Of a stretch of DNA of 64,000 nt, positions 8,309-17,400 are shown in pieces (positions within the stretch are counted from its first letter, which is position 1; each line of letters begins with the position of its first letter). Source of the DNA: Paenibacillus harenae DSM 16969. GTDB lineage: Bacteria > Bacillota > Bacilli > Paenibacillales > Paenibacillaceae. The notes beneath the pieces are model-generated. The model ran no database searches and was not told the origin of the DNA. It worked only from the letters and a program-made list of their open reading frames with translations. The stretch is from contig NZ_KE383842.1 in NCBI RefSeq assembly GCF_000422465.1, positions 1,987,211 through 2,051,210 on the forward strand, in the 5' to 3' direction. The translations under genes were made by a program, and so were the position numbers.

Positions 8309-9178
8309 TCAACCCTTTACCCCCGTGAAATTAAGAGACTCGACGAAGTAACGCTGGAACACGAGAAAGACGATCAGAATCGGAATCATGACGATGAACG
8401 CGGCCGCCATGATGAGCGGATAATCGCTCTGGATCACATAGAAAGCGTTGAAGTCGGCCATCATCAGCTGTATCGTTTTCTTCTCCGGCGTACTCAGATA
8501 GATACGAGGCCCCAGGTAATCGTTCCAGATGCCGAGAAACCATAGAATAAGCTGCGCCGCGACGGCCGGCTTGACCATAGGCAGCATGATCTTGATGAAT
8601 ATGCCGAACAGCGAGGCGCCATCGATTTTGGCAGCTTCGATGAACTCATCCGAGATGCCGTTCATAAATTGCCGGATGAAGAACATCATGAATACGTTGC
8701 CGAGCATCGCCGGAATGATGAGCGGTTTCAGGCTGTCGATCCATTGCAGCTCCGAAAACATGACGAATTGCGGGATCATGACGACCGGAAACGGAATCAT
8801 GATCGTAGCAAGCAGCATAAGGAACAGGAAATTGCGGCCCGGAAAACGAAGCTTCGCAAAAGCAAAGGCCGCCAGCGAGGACGTAAAGGTGCCTACGATG
8901 ATGATCGGAAGCGCCACCTTCAGGCTGTTCAAAATACCTTGAAGGAAAGGAGCCTTCTCCCAAATCTCCGTATATTTCACAAAATTCGGTTTCGGGAACC
9001 AGTCGGGCGGCATGACAAATGCTTCCATCGGTGATTTCATCGTTGTGATGAATATCCACCAGAACGGAATAAGGATCACGAGAGAACCGAGGGTCAGGAG
9101 AGAATAGACGATGAAATCCGTCCACCTTTCGCTCGCCTTTTTACTCAGGCCTTGCATTATCTTTGGATTGGCGCTCAC
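8309..9178 (-). CDS. Carbohydrate ABC permease, MalG/AraQ type
   Basis: 289-residue inner-membrane permease of the carbohydrate uptake-1 family with six predicted spans. The coupling loop EAAKIDGASLFGIFIKIMLPMVKP (EAA motif) is at about residues 187-210. It dimerises with the MalF-type permease encoded 17 bases upstream. The start is taken as GTG at 9178, which has GGAGGAG five bases upstream; the internal ATG at 9157 is less well placed. The last residues NFTGVKG are a typical MalG-type C-terminus. No cognate ATPase gene is nearby, as is common in Firmicutes where MsmX-like ATPases serve several importers. The substrate is inferred to be oligosaccharides released by the GH43 enzymes. Confidence 0.87.
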   Translation of the reverse strand: MSANPKIMQGLSKKASERWTDFIVYSLLTLGSLVILIPFWWIFITTMKSPMEAFVMPPDWFPKPNFVKYTEIWEKAPFLQGILNSLKVALPIIIVGTFTSSLAAFAFAKLRFPGRNFLFLMLLATIMIPFPVVMIPQFVMFSELQWIDSLKPLIIPAMLGNVFMMFFIRQFMNGISDEFIEAAKIDGASLFGIFIKIMLPMVKPAVAAQLILWFLGIWNDYLGPRIYLSTPEKKTIQLMMADFNAFYVIQSDYPLIMAAAFIVMIPILIVFLVFQRYFVESLNFTGVKG

Positions 9179-9195
9179 TTAAGCTCCTCCTTCGC

Positions 9196-10080
9196 TTATT
9201 CGTGCACCCATTTGTCCTGGAATTTGAACTGGATGAACGTGATGATGAACATGATGATACCGAGCACCCATGCCATGGCGCTTGCGTAGCCCATTTCATA
9301 GTAGTTGAATGCCTTCTGGAACATATACACGACAAGCGTCACCGCGCTGTTGTTCGGTCCGTCTCCGCCGTTGCTTGCCATGATGACGACCTCGACGAAC
9401 AGCTGGAAACCGCCGATCAGCCCGGTTATCACCAGGAAGAACGTCATCGGTGTCAATAAAGGAAAGGTAATATGGCGGAACATGCCGAACTTCCCTGCTC
9501 CGTCGATTTCCGCCGCTTCATACAGCGATTTCGGGACGTTCTGCAGACCGGCCAGATAGAAGATCGAGGAAGCGCCGACCCCTTTCCAGACCATCATGAT
9601 AATGAGGCCGGCCTTGATCCACGTCTCGTTCCCTAGCCACGACGGCCCTTCAATACCGAACCAGCTCAATGCATAGTTGATGAGACCGTAATCCTTGTTA
9701 AGCAACCACTGCCACAGGATGGCGACTGCCGCCAGCGAGCAAACGGCCGGCATATAGAATATGACGCGAAACGCCTTAGAACCCTTGATCGGCCGGTTCA
9801 GCCCAATCGCAAGAAGCATCGCTAAGATCAGTCCAACGGGTATTCCGATCATATAGTAGACGGTGTTATAGAGAGATTTCCAGAACTTTTCATCCTGGAA
9901 TAGATTCTTATAATTGTCGAAGCCTACAAATGAGGCCTTCTGAACGATATTCCAATCCGTGAAGCTCATGATGCCCGAGAAAATCATAGGGCCAACCGTA
10001 AAAAGCGCAAACTGAAGAAGCAATGGCAGGATAAATAGGTACGCTATCCACATTTCCTTCTTCTTTTCAGTCAGCTGCAT
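9196..10080 (-). CDS. Carbohydrate ABC permease, MalF/AraP type
   Basis: 294-residue permease of the carbohydrate uptake-1 family with six spans. The EAA loop EAAEIDGAGKFGMFRHITFPLLTP is at about residues 192-215. The first span follows a short basic N-terminus (TEKKKEMWIAYLFILPLLL), which is typical. Start ATG at 10080 has GGAGAGG upstream. It lies between the binding-protein gene (92 bases upstream) and the MalG-type permease gene (17 bases downstream), giving the canonical SBP-permease-permease order. Intact, of normal length. Confidence 0.87.
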   Translation of the reverse strand: MQLTEKKKEMWIAYLFILPLLLQFALFTVGPMIFSGIMSFTDWNIVQKASFVGFDNYKNLFQDEKFWKSLYNTVYYMIGIPVGLILAMLLAIGLNRPIKGSKAFRVIFYMPAVCSLAAVAILWQWLLNKDYGLINYALSWFGIEGPSWLGNETWIKAGLIIMMVWKGVGASSIFYLAGLQNVPKSLYEAAEIDGAGKFGMFRHITFPLLTPMTFFLVITGLIGGFQLFVEVVIMASNGGDGPNNSAVTLVVYMFQKAFNYYEMGYASAMAWVLGIIMFIITFIQFKFQDKWVHE

Positions 10081-10172
10081 GCTCTCACCTCTCCTTGATG
10101 TATCCGTTCCTTCACCTTTAAAGAATATCCGGGCATGGGAAGTGTCCCATACCCGTCCGTCCTTTACTTCGT

Positions 10173-11573
10173 TTATTTTTGCGCTTGGGCTTTCTTCTTC
10201 TTCTCGATCGATTTGTCGACAAGCTCCTGCATTTTCGGCTGAAGTTCCTTAACGAACGCTTCAGGCGTCTTCTTGCCATCCCACACCTGGGTTACACTGG
10301 AGTTGAAGAGGTCATACCATTCACGGTCATACGTCTTCTCGAACGCCCAGTCATGGCCGTTCGTTTCGATCACGTCAAGGAACACTTGTTTGCTGACCGG
10401 CTTCTTGTCGGTCATGTTCAAGTAATCGTTTTTCGCCATATCGATCAAGTTCGGCACCTGCAGTCCCATGGTCATCGCTTCACGCTGAATGTCCGGGTCG
10501 ACGCTCAGGAATGCAGCAAGGTCGAACGCTTCCTGCGGGTTTTTCGTCTTCGCGGATACGCCGAAGCCTTGGGAGCCGAGCCACGTACCCCATGTGCCGT
10601 TATTGGACGGCCAAGGCATCAGGTCGTAATCAAACTTCAAATCCCAAAATGCGGCGGTATCCCATGGACCCATCGGAAACATGGCTACCGTACCGTTCAA
10701 CCAGCGCGTATAACCCCCCATCGATGACTCGTCTTCTGAGGACGGAACGACATGATGCTTGTTGCGCAGGTCGGCCACAAATTGCAGCGATTCAATAAAT
10801 TTCGGGTCGTCGATCGTAACTTTCGTGCCATCTTCGTTAATGTAATCGGCGCCGTTGCCCCATACGGCCGGTTCGTGCCACCAGAAGCCCGCGCCGTATT
10901 GTTTGATTTTCTTCGGGTTGAAATCCGGGCTTTCCGGGTTATTGCCCTTATCGTCGAGCGTCAGCTTTTTGGCGATCGAAATATACTCGTCCCAGGTTAG
11001 CGGTTTTTTCGGGTCCGGAGTCGGGATGCCGGCCTTTTCAAACAGCGATTTGTTGTAAACGTATGCGAATGGTCCAACGTCCTTCGGCAACGCGTAGGTT
11101 TTGCCGTCACGCGTATACTTCGAGATGCCTTTCTGCCATACATTGTCGACGTTGAAAATGTCCGATTTCTCAATATACGGCGTCAAATCAAGCAGCTGGT
11201 CGGTGTCAACCATGAAGCTGACATTCTCCGGCGATGCGTAGAATACGTCCGGCGTCTGGCCGCCTGCGATCATCGCCTGCAACTTTGTAGCGTAATCTGC
11301 AGGAGGTGTCGTAATGTAATTCACCTTGACGTGAGGATATTTCTCCTGATACTTCTTGATCAACTGGGTATACATCTTCTGCTCGTGCGGTTGCGCGAAA
11401 GCCACCAGGTTGATTGTCACCTTGTCCTTCGGTTTATCGGCGTTTGGCTGGTTAGTCGCAGTTTCGTTGGCTTTTCCTTCATTGCTGCCGTTAGTATTGC
11501 CGGACCCGCAAGCGGACAATACCATGCTTAGGATGAAAACGGTTACAACAAGGAATAATAAAGATTTTTTCAT
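10173..11573 (-). CDS. Extracellular carbohydrate-binding lipoprotein (SBP family 1)
   Basis: 466-residue sugar-binding lipoprotein. The start chosen is the ATG at 11573, preceded by GGGGGAGAG. A longer frame to 11624 exists but lacks a ribosome site and would put extra residues before the signal peptide. The signal peptide (MKKSLLFLVV...) ends in lipobox VLSAC with Cys22. After a Gly/Asn/Thr linker comes a family-1 binding fold, with phrases such as IKKYQEKYPHVKVNYI and YALPKDVGPFAYVYNKSLFEKAG. It captures oligosaccharides outside the membrane for the two permeases encoded downstream. The C-terminus is Lys-rich. The promoter region upstream is AT-rich and contains three copies or near-copies of the motif also found next to the ArsR-type gene. 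Confidence 0.87.
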   Translation of the reverse strand: MKKSLLFLVVTVFILSMVLSACGSGNTNGSNEGKANETATNQPNADKPKDKVTINLVAFAQPHEQKMYTQLIKKYQEKYPHVKVNYITTPPADYATKLQAMIAGGQTPDVFYASPENVSFMVDTDQLLDLTPYIEKSDIFNVDNVWQKGISKYTRDGKTYALPKDVGPFAYVYNKSLFEKAGIPTPDPKKPLTWDEYISIAKKLTLDDKGNNPESPDFNPKKIKQYGAGFWWHEPAVWGNGADYINEDGTKVTIDDPKFIESLQFVADLRNKHHVVPSSEDESSMGGYTRWLNGTVAMFPMGPWDTAAFWDLKFDYDLMPWPSNNGTWGTWLGSQGFGVSAKTKNPQEAFDLAAFLSVDPDIQREAMTMGLQVPNLIDMAKNDYLNMTDKKPVSKQVFLDVIETNGHDWAFEKTYDREWYDLFNSSVTQVWDGKKTPEAFVKELQPKMQELVDKSIEKKKKAQAQK

Positions 11574-12252
11574 TGCTCTCCCCCTACAATAGTAAGTATT
11601 AATTTCACAGGTTGATATTAGCATAATTATTAACTTTAAACCTGTTAATTAACAATAATCCAAACTACTATTATTGTCAACTTCTTTTTTAGTATGATCT
11701 TTTCCATTAAAAATCATACGCTTTACTCACGTCTTTTTAATGTTATTAACCGGAAATGCCTGCATTCATCACTATCACGGGTATTGTATCGGTATCCTTT
11801 TTATCCCCTTTCAAGGTATTAAAGTTCATATTAACAATTTTATTTATATCACATAATATAATTAATTTCAATGTTATTTTCAATGTCGAAATTAGGCTTT
11901 TTTTGACTGGTAAAAGCTTTAAAGCATATGAGATTTGGTAATTAAGCGTTTTCTTAAAAATGATACAAAAAGTACGGCTTTGAAATTAACATAATAGTTA
12001 TTATCATCAATGCATGAGGAGAAACCATATTGAGAGGCCGGGGGTTTTACTGTTTAATATGAGCAGATATGAGTAGAGACAAGTTCATCATAATCCAATT
12101 CTAATAAGAATACCTAGGACCAAGATATTCCACCGGCATTTCTGCCGTTCATTCGCGCGTTCTCCGCCTTGCATGCCGCACAATTCCCTAAACAGCAAGA
12201 AAAAACAAGCAATCCCGTTGCGGGGATTGCTTGTTTACCCAAAACTTTGGCT
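11574..12252. promoter_or_regulatory. Long AT-rich promoter region of the sugar ABC operon
   Basis: No coding sequence is seen in these 679 bases. The region is strongly AT-rich compared with flanking genes. ATTAATTTCA occurs at 11598-11607 and 11861-11870, and the near-complement TGAAATTAAC at 11981-11990, matching the motif at the ArsR-type promoter. The right end carries the terminator of the lyase gene (12203-12236). Candidate -35/-10 pairs are too numerous in this AT-rich stretch to select one. Confidence 0.55.
12203..12236 (-). terminator. Rho-independent terminator of the lyase gene
   Basis: A perfect 14-base-pair stem (AAACAAGCAATCCC / GGGATTGCTTGTTT) with a 6-base loop is followed on the minus strand by TTTTTTC. 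It lies about 20 bases past the stop codon at 12253. Confidence 0.9.
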
Positions 12253-14328
12253 TTACGGAGCGGTTTCGGTAAAAGTCGCATCGGCGTTAAACGTCGATCC
12301 CGATCCGCTCTGGGCATACAAAAGATAATTGGAGTGGCGCAAATATTTGGCCGAATCCGTCCACGTCTGGTAGGACGACTTCTGGGCATCCGCTAATCCC
12401 GCTACGCGGCGGAAGGTCGCCTCATTGGCGAAAGCCGTCGTGCTGTCGCTCGGATCCAGCCAAACCTCTCCGCTCGAACGAACACGCAGGTAGCGCCCGG
12501 GGAAATTAACGGACTCGAACGAAACGCCGCTCGGATCAGCCAATCCGGCAACCATCTTGAACTGGGAGTCTTGAACCGGAGAAACGTTGGCAGCGATCTG
12601 TGCGCGATAGTTAAAGTGCCGCACGAAGCGGTCCGGATAATTATACGATTGCAAGCGAACGTTTACCGATACCGGTTCGAGCCTCCACTGCTGATTATTG
12701 CCGGAAAGATATCGCCATTGCTGGATAAGGGCTCCATCAGCCGTAGAGATCCCTTCCACGTCAGCCGGCTTGTTGGTATGCGCGGGGGTGATGCGGTGAT
12801 AACCGCTGCCGACAGGGATAAAAGCAAATTTCTGGTTGTCGCCGCCGTTACTGTTCCACAACTTAAATTTGGCGCCATGATCCAGAGAAGCGCTTGCTAT
12901 ATCCAAATAAAGTCCGCTCTGCACATTCTTGACGCTATATTGTCCTCCGCCAAGATGGGTCACGGTCCACTGCTGATTCGTTCCCCCGCTAGACGTCCAT
13001 TGCCGTATACTTGAACCGCTAGTTGTTCCGGCCGCATCCATAGCCTTGCCGGTATGACGCACAATGAAACGATAGGTGCCGTCAGGAATATTTCCGCCGG
13101 GGAGCATTGCCGTTCCACCGCCGCCAGCCGGCCGGGTATAGAGAAGCGTACCAAATCCGGATTGGTCGAATGTTGAAGGATATCTGGTGTCGGGACCGCC
13201 TTCCGGTCTCACCAGTTGGGCGCGTGCGGCAATATTGGGCACCAACAGCCCCTTGCGTTTTGCGTAATGGTTGTAGATCATTTCCCAAACCGGGCGGTAT
13301 TCATCACGGCTGGCGCTGGATATTACCGTCTCTGTGTGGACGGCGCCAGTTGTGCCGGTCCCCCTTTCGTAAGTCGCATACGGAACGTTATCATCTCCGT
13401 TGTTATATTTGGCGACGTATTCGGCAGCGCGCATGAAGCGGTTATTTGCCCACCCGTACAAATCGTCGCCCTGATTCCAAGCCATTTCAGCCGTTGCAGC
13501 CATTAATCCGATTCCCATTTGCGTGTGCGCCTGGTCGCGCCCGGACTCCTCCCACTGTGCAAGCCCGTTCGGGTGCAGGAACGGAATCGCATTATAGATG
13601 GAACCGTTTCCGGCGCCGTGTTTAAAGTATTCGATTCCAATGCTGTAGATATCCCGGCGGTCAGTAAAAATGCCAATCGCAACCGTCGCCGCCATATTGC
13701 ACAGATCCCAGTTCGCCCGGTAATTTTGGATGTATGCGTCGTTGTGATCCTTGCCGTATTCATTGCCTATAAGGAAGCGCTCGATAAGAGGCTTGTAAAA
13801 TACATTCAGCAGCATGTTTTGCATCTGGGTCACGTTGAAACCGGGATAGTCCCGCATAATCTCCGCTGCGTTAGCCATTTGATATCCGTTAAGTCCGGCA
13901 GCCAAATAGCGTTCGGCAGCCCCGGAGATCGTCGTAAGCGTAGACGACCAGGCGTTCAGAATATTGCGCGCCGTGTCACCGTTGGCCGTGTTGCCGGTGA
14001 TCTTCCATAGTAAGGCATTCTGGTAAGCGCGGGCAACATCGACGTTCAACAAGGCTACGTTGTCACCAGTGCCGCCGCGAATGATCGTATCCGTAGCGCG
14101 CGGGGTCCAATTGGACGATGAAAGCGGGCTGCTAACCAGCTTATTATAACCATCCAGATACGGCTGCGTGCCCGCGTTAACCATCTGCTTCATGCGATCG
14201 AAATCCGCTTGCGTGTGCAGGATGCCTGGATGTACGAAGTCAGTGGCAGCTGCTTGCCCTTTATCGACAAACCCGATCATGCTTGCCAGAAGACATAAAA
14301 TCATTGAAACCGCTAAAATCCTCTTCAT
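12253..14328 (-). CDS. Secreted alginate-lyase-fold enzyme with ricin-type (CBM13) and AbfB (CBM42) modules
   Basis: 691-residue secreted protein. A signal peptide (about 1-27) is followed by an alpha/alpha-toroid domain resembling the alginate lyase family (about 35-400), with NYRANWDLCNMAATVAIGI and a QAHTQMGIGLM helix. Then comes a ricin B-like CBM13 (about 410-550) with repeated QQW/NQKF motifs (TNQQWTV, DNQKFAF, NNQQWRL). The C-terminus is an AbfB/CBM42 module (about 553-691) with SYNYPDRFVRH and SVNFPGRYLR repeats that normally bind arabinofuranose side chains. The combination suggests a lyase or hydrolase acting on an arabinose-decorated acidic polysaccharide such as pectin rather than alginate. 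The catalytic residues cannot be assigned confidently. AAGGAG precedes the ATG at 14328, but the gene follows a terminator by only about 40 bases. Confidence 0.75.
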   Translation of the reverse strand: MKRILAVSMILCLLASMIGFVDKGQAAATDFVHPGILHTQADFDRMKQMVNAGTQPYLDGYNKLVSSPLSSSNWTPRATDTIIRGGTGDNVALLNVDVARAYQNALLWKITGNTANGDTARNILNAWSSTLTTISGAAERYLAAGLNGYQMANAAEIMRDYPGFNVTQMQNMLLNVFYKPLIERFLIGNEYGKDHNDAYIQNYRANWDLCNMAATVAIGIFTDRRDIYSIGIEYFKHGAGNGSIYNAIPFLHPNGLAQWEESGRDQAHTQMGIGLMAATAEMAWNQGDDLYGWANNRFMRAAEYVAKYNNGDDNVPYATYERGTGTTGAVHTETVISSASRDEYRPVWEMIYNHYAKRKGLLVPNIAARAQLVRPEGGPDTRYPSTFDQSGFGTLLYTRPAGGGGTAMLPGGNIPDGTYRFIVRHTGKAMDAAGTTSGSSIRQWTSSGGTNQQWTVTHLGGGQYSVKNVQSGLYLDIASASLDHGAKFKLWNSNGGDNQKFAFIPVGSGYHRITPAHTNKPADVEGISTADGALIQQWRYLSGNNQQWRLEPVSVNVRLQSYNYPDRFVRHFNYRAQIAANVSPVQDSQFKMVAGLADPSGVSFESVNFPGRYLRVRSSGEVWLDPSDSTTAFANEATFRRVAGLADAQKSSYQTWTDSAKYLRHSNYLLYAQSGSGSTFNADATFTETAP

Positions 14329-14367
14329 TTCAAATTCATCTCCTTTACGATTTGATAACGAAAATAA

Positions 14368-14408
14368 GAAGCCCCCAATCTCGAAACCAGGATTCGATTG
14401 GGGGCTTC
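14368..14408 (-). terminator. Terminator between the giant gene and the lyase gene
   Basis: GAAGCCCCCAATC pairs perfectly with GATTGGGGGCTTC over 13 base pairs, followed leftward by TTCTTATTTT. It lies just past the stop of the 2532-residue protein gene and only about 40 bases before the lyase start. The lyase is therefore expressed by read-through or from a promoter embedded in the hairpin region. Confidence 0.7.
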
Positions 14409-14441
14409 CGACTATGCTTCTTTACCGGTTGTCTGCGATCA

Positions 14442-17400
14442 TCAATCCTCTTGCTGCTTCACAGTAATGGTGATCGTCTCGCTGCTCGTCTCGTCCGCCG
14501 CACTCAGCAATACAGCGCGGTACTCATATAAGCCCGGAGCTTTGCCGGAGATATTGGTTACCGCCTTTTGCGCGTTCGGCGTCGCTACGCTCAGCGTCTT
14601 CGTATCGATCAATTCGCCGTTCTCGTACAAGCGGTATTCGGAACCGTTCGTTCCCCACCACATGTTCATCGTAACATCGAAGTTCCCGTCCCCGTCCCAG
14701 TTGTTATGGGACAGCACCGGCTTACCCGGCGCTGCGTCGGTGACGGTGACGACAAGCGGACTGCACGCCGTCGTTCCGAAGGCGTTCGTCAGTTCGCATG
14801 TGTACGTGTACGTGCCATTCGCTTTGCCCGTAATGTCGGTCTTCACGGTTTGCGCCTGCGGCGAGTTGTCCGTCAGCGACTGCTCGCCGATCAGCTCGCC
14901 GTTCTCATACAGCTTGAACGCGGTGCCGTTGTTCCCCCACCACAGATTCATCGTGACGGTATAGCTGCCATCCTTTAGTCCCGTGTCGTGGTCGTTGTTG
15001 TCAGCGAGAACCGGTTTCCCCGGTGCCCCACCGGCAAGCGGCGTGACATCGTGCAGCCACTGCGCCCAGCGGACCAGTACCGCCGCCTGCTCGGCCGTGA
15101 ACGCTTTGCCGCTTTGATTCTTCACTTCCGTGATGTACGCTTGCAGCAGTTTGCGGGCTTCGGCGCCTTTCCTTTCGGCGGCTTTCGCTTCGGCCGTCTC
15201 CAGCTGCCGCTGCAGCGATGCAGCAACTTCCTCCCCGCCAGCAGCGCCGGTTTCGGCCGCAAACGTACCGGTCAGCGCGGAAAGACTGTCGAATGTCGCA
15301 TATACGCTGTACGAATGCTCGGCCGACCCGCGATGCCCCGCGGCATCTTCCGCTTCCGCCGTTACCTTATGAACGCCCGGCTCCAACGTGTACGCCTTTA
15401 CGCTCACGAGCGGTGCATCGCACGGCGAGTAGGTCACGCCGGATACGCTGTCAACCGCATTGCACGTGATGTTGACCGTCTGATCAATCGCGTAGGATGG
15501 TTCACCGATGATATCCACCTGAGGCGCAGTCAGGTCGATCTTCGCTTCCGCCGATTTCGGATAAACCGAATCGGTCACGGTTACGGGACGATACAGCATT
15601 TGGTTCGAACCTTCCCGGCTAAGGGCGACAGGCGCGTCATAGACGCTCCAGCTGCTTCCTCCGTCCAGGCTGTACTGCACGTTCCCGTAAGCCGACAAGG
15701 TTACGGTTACGGGTACCGTATACCATCCATTCATGCCGTTCGGCGCGGAAGGATCGAGTGCTGCCGTGATCTTGATCTCCAGGCTTTCCAGCGCTTGCAG
15801 AAGAGTCGCGGCCGCCGTATCGATCTCCGCCTGGGTTGCATCGGCATTGTTATGCACCGCTTGTGCCGCCGATGCTGCCGCTTGAAGCGCCTCCGCGCTT
15901 TCAGCCGTAAAATGCTCGGCGTTAACTGCTGCCGCTTCATCGAGCAGAATCGGAATTAACGTGTTGTCTATCCAGTTCTTCGCCGTATTGTTCACGACCG
16001 CTCTGATCTCGTCCGCGCTTAAGACATGATTGTAGACGCGGAATTCATCGATCATGCCGTTGTACAGCGGATCGGGCCACTGGCTTTTGCCAATATAATT
16101 GACGCCCGGTTTAAAATCGCTCGGCTTGATCGTGGCGCTGCTATTCGTCGCCTTCAGTTCCCCGTCGACATACAGCTTTGCCGAACCGCCGCCCAGCGTC
16201 ACCGCCACATGAACCCATCGATTGGCCGCCAGCTGCGACGTTTGCACGATTTGCTCGGTTCCGCCGTTCTTGATCGCGAAACGAAGCGTATTGTTGCCCG
16301 ATCTCGGCGTAAGGAACAGGTATTGATTCGTGTTGTTGCCAAAGTCGAAGATTCGCTGCCACTGGTTGCCGCCCTTCCAGTACAACCAGGTTGACAAGGT
16401 GATCTCGTCGTAACCGGCTAGAGCATGCGTCGTCGGAAGTTTGACGTAGCTATCCGTGCCGTTCAGATCGATGGCTTGTCCGATCTTTCCTTCCTCGTAA
16501 CCCGGCACGCCTACAATGGTTCCGTGAGACGATCCGATTGAATTGCCGGCATTTCCTTCAAAAGAATAGAGCGACAACGGTACTTGATCAAGCTTACCTT
16601 CTGCCTGGTCAAGTTCAGCCAGAAGCTGCGCTCTGTCGGCATCCGGTTTCAAGATTTCCACTTCGATCCGCTTTACTTCCTTCAGGTACAGGTAGTAACT
16701 GCCTTTCGTGTAGTCTTCCGTCGGAAGAATATGGAGATTTACGTTGAAGTCGATCGTTTGGCTAACCGAAAACCGGCCGTTGCTGACCGTGAACGTTACC
16801 GGATGGCTGCCGTAATCCGATTGGGCCGGTTTCCAGCTGAATACGCCGGTTGCCGCATGGAATGCCGCGCCTGACGGTAATTCGCCGACGCTGTACACCA
16901 ACGGTTCGCCGGTCGGATCGGAAGCAGGAACCGGATAGGTGAATTCCTGTTCGGCCGTCAGCTCAACGGTCGTAACGGGCTCGAATACCGGCTGTCCTTT
17001 GACCGTGATTTTAATCGTTTTGGAAGAAGACAACTCGCCCGCCGTCGCGGTGAACGTTACGACGTGCACGCCGCCCTGTTCTTTGCCCGGCGTCCAGGCG
17101 AACGTTTGAGCGGCCGCATCGAAGGCTGCTCCTTCGGGCAGACCGTTAACCCCGTAGGTGACATCCGTAACCGCATTGACGGCTTGAACCTTAAAGGCGA
17201 GCGTGTTTTCCGCAATGAGAGTCTTGTCGGCAAGGGATTCAAGAACCGGCATGCCCGGCATATATTGCAGTCCGTCCAGCGCAGCCGACATCTGGTTGTC
17301 TGCGGCGTCAACCTCATCCTGAGTCGCATCCGGGTTATCTCGTACCGCGGTTGCCGCCGATACCTGCTGCTCAAGGGCTTGCAAACTTTCTTCCGTATAG

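Noticed and set aside
14442..15000. Repeats at the 3' end of the giant gene as a DNA-level repeat array or CRISPR
   Set aside because: The similarity is a two-copy protein module duplication (APGKPVL...WWG), not short regularly spaced direct repeats; no cas genes are present.
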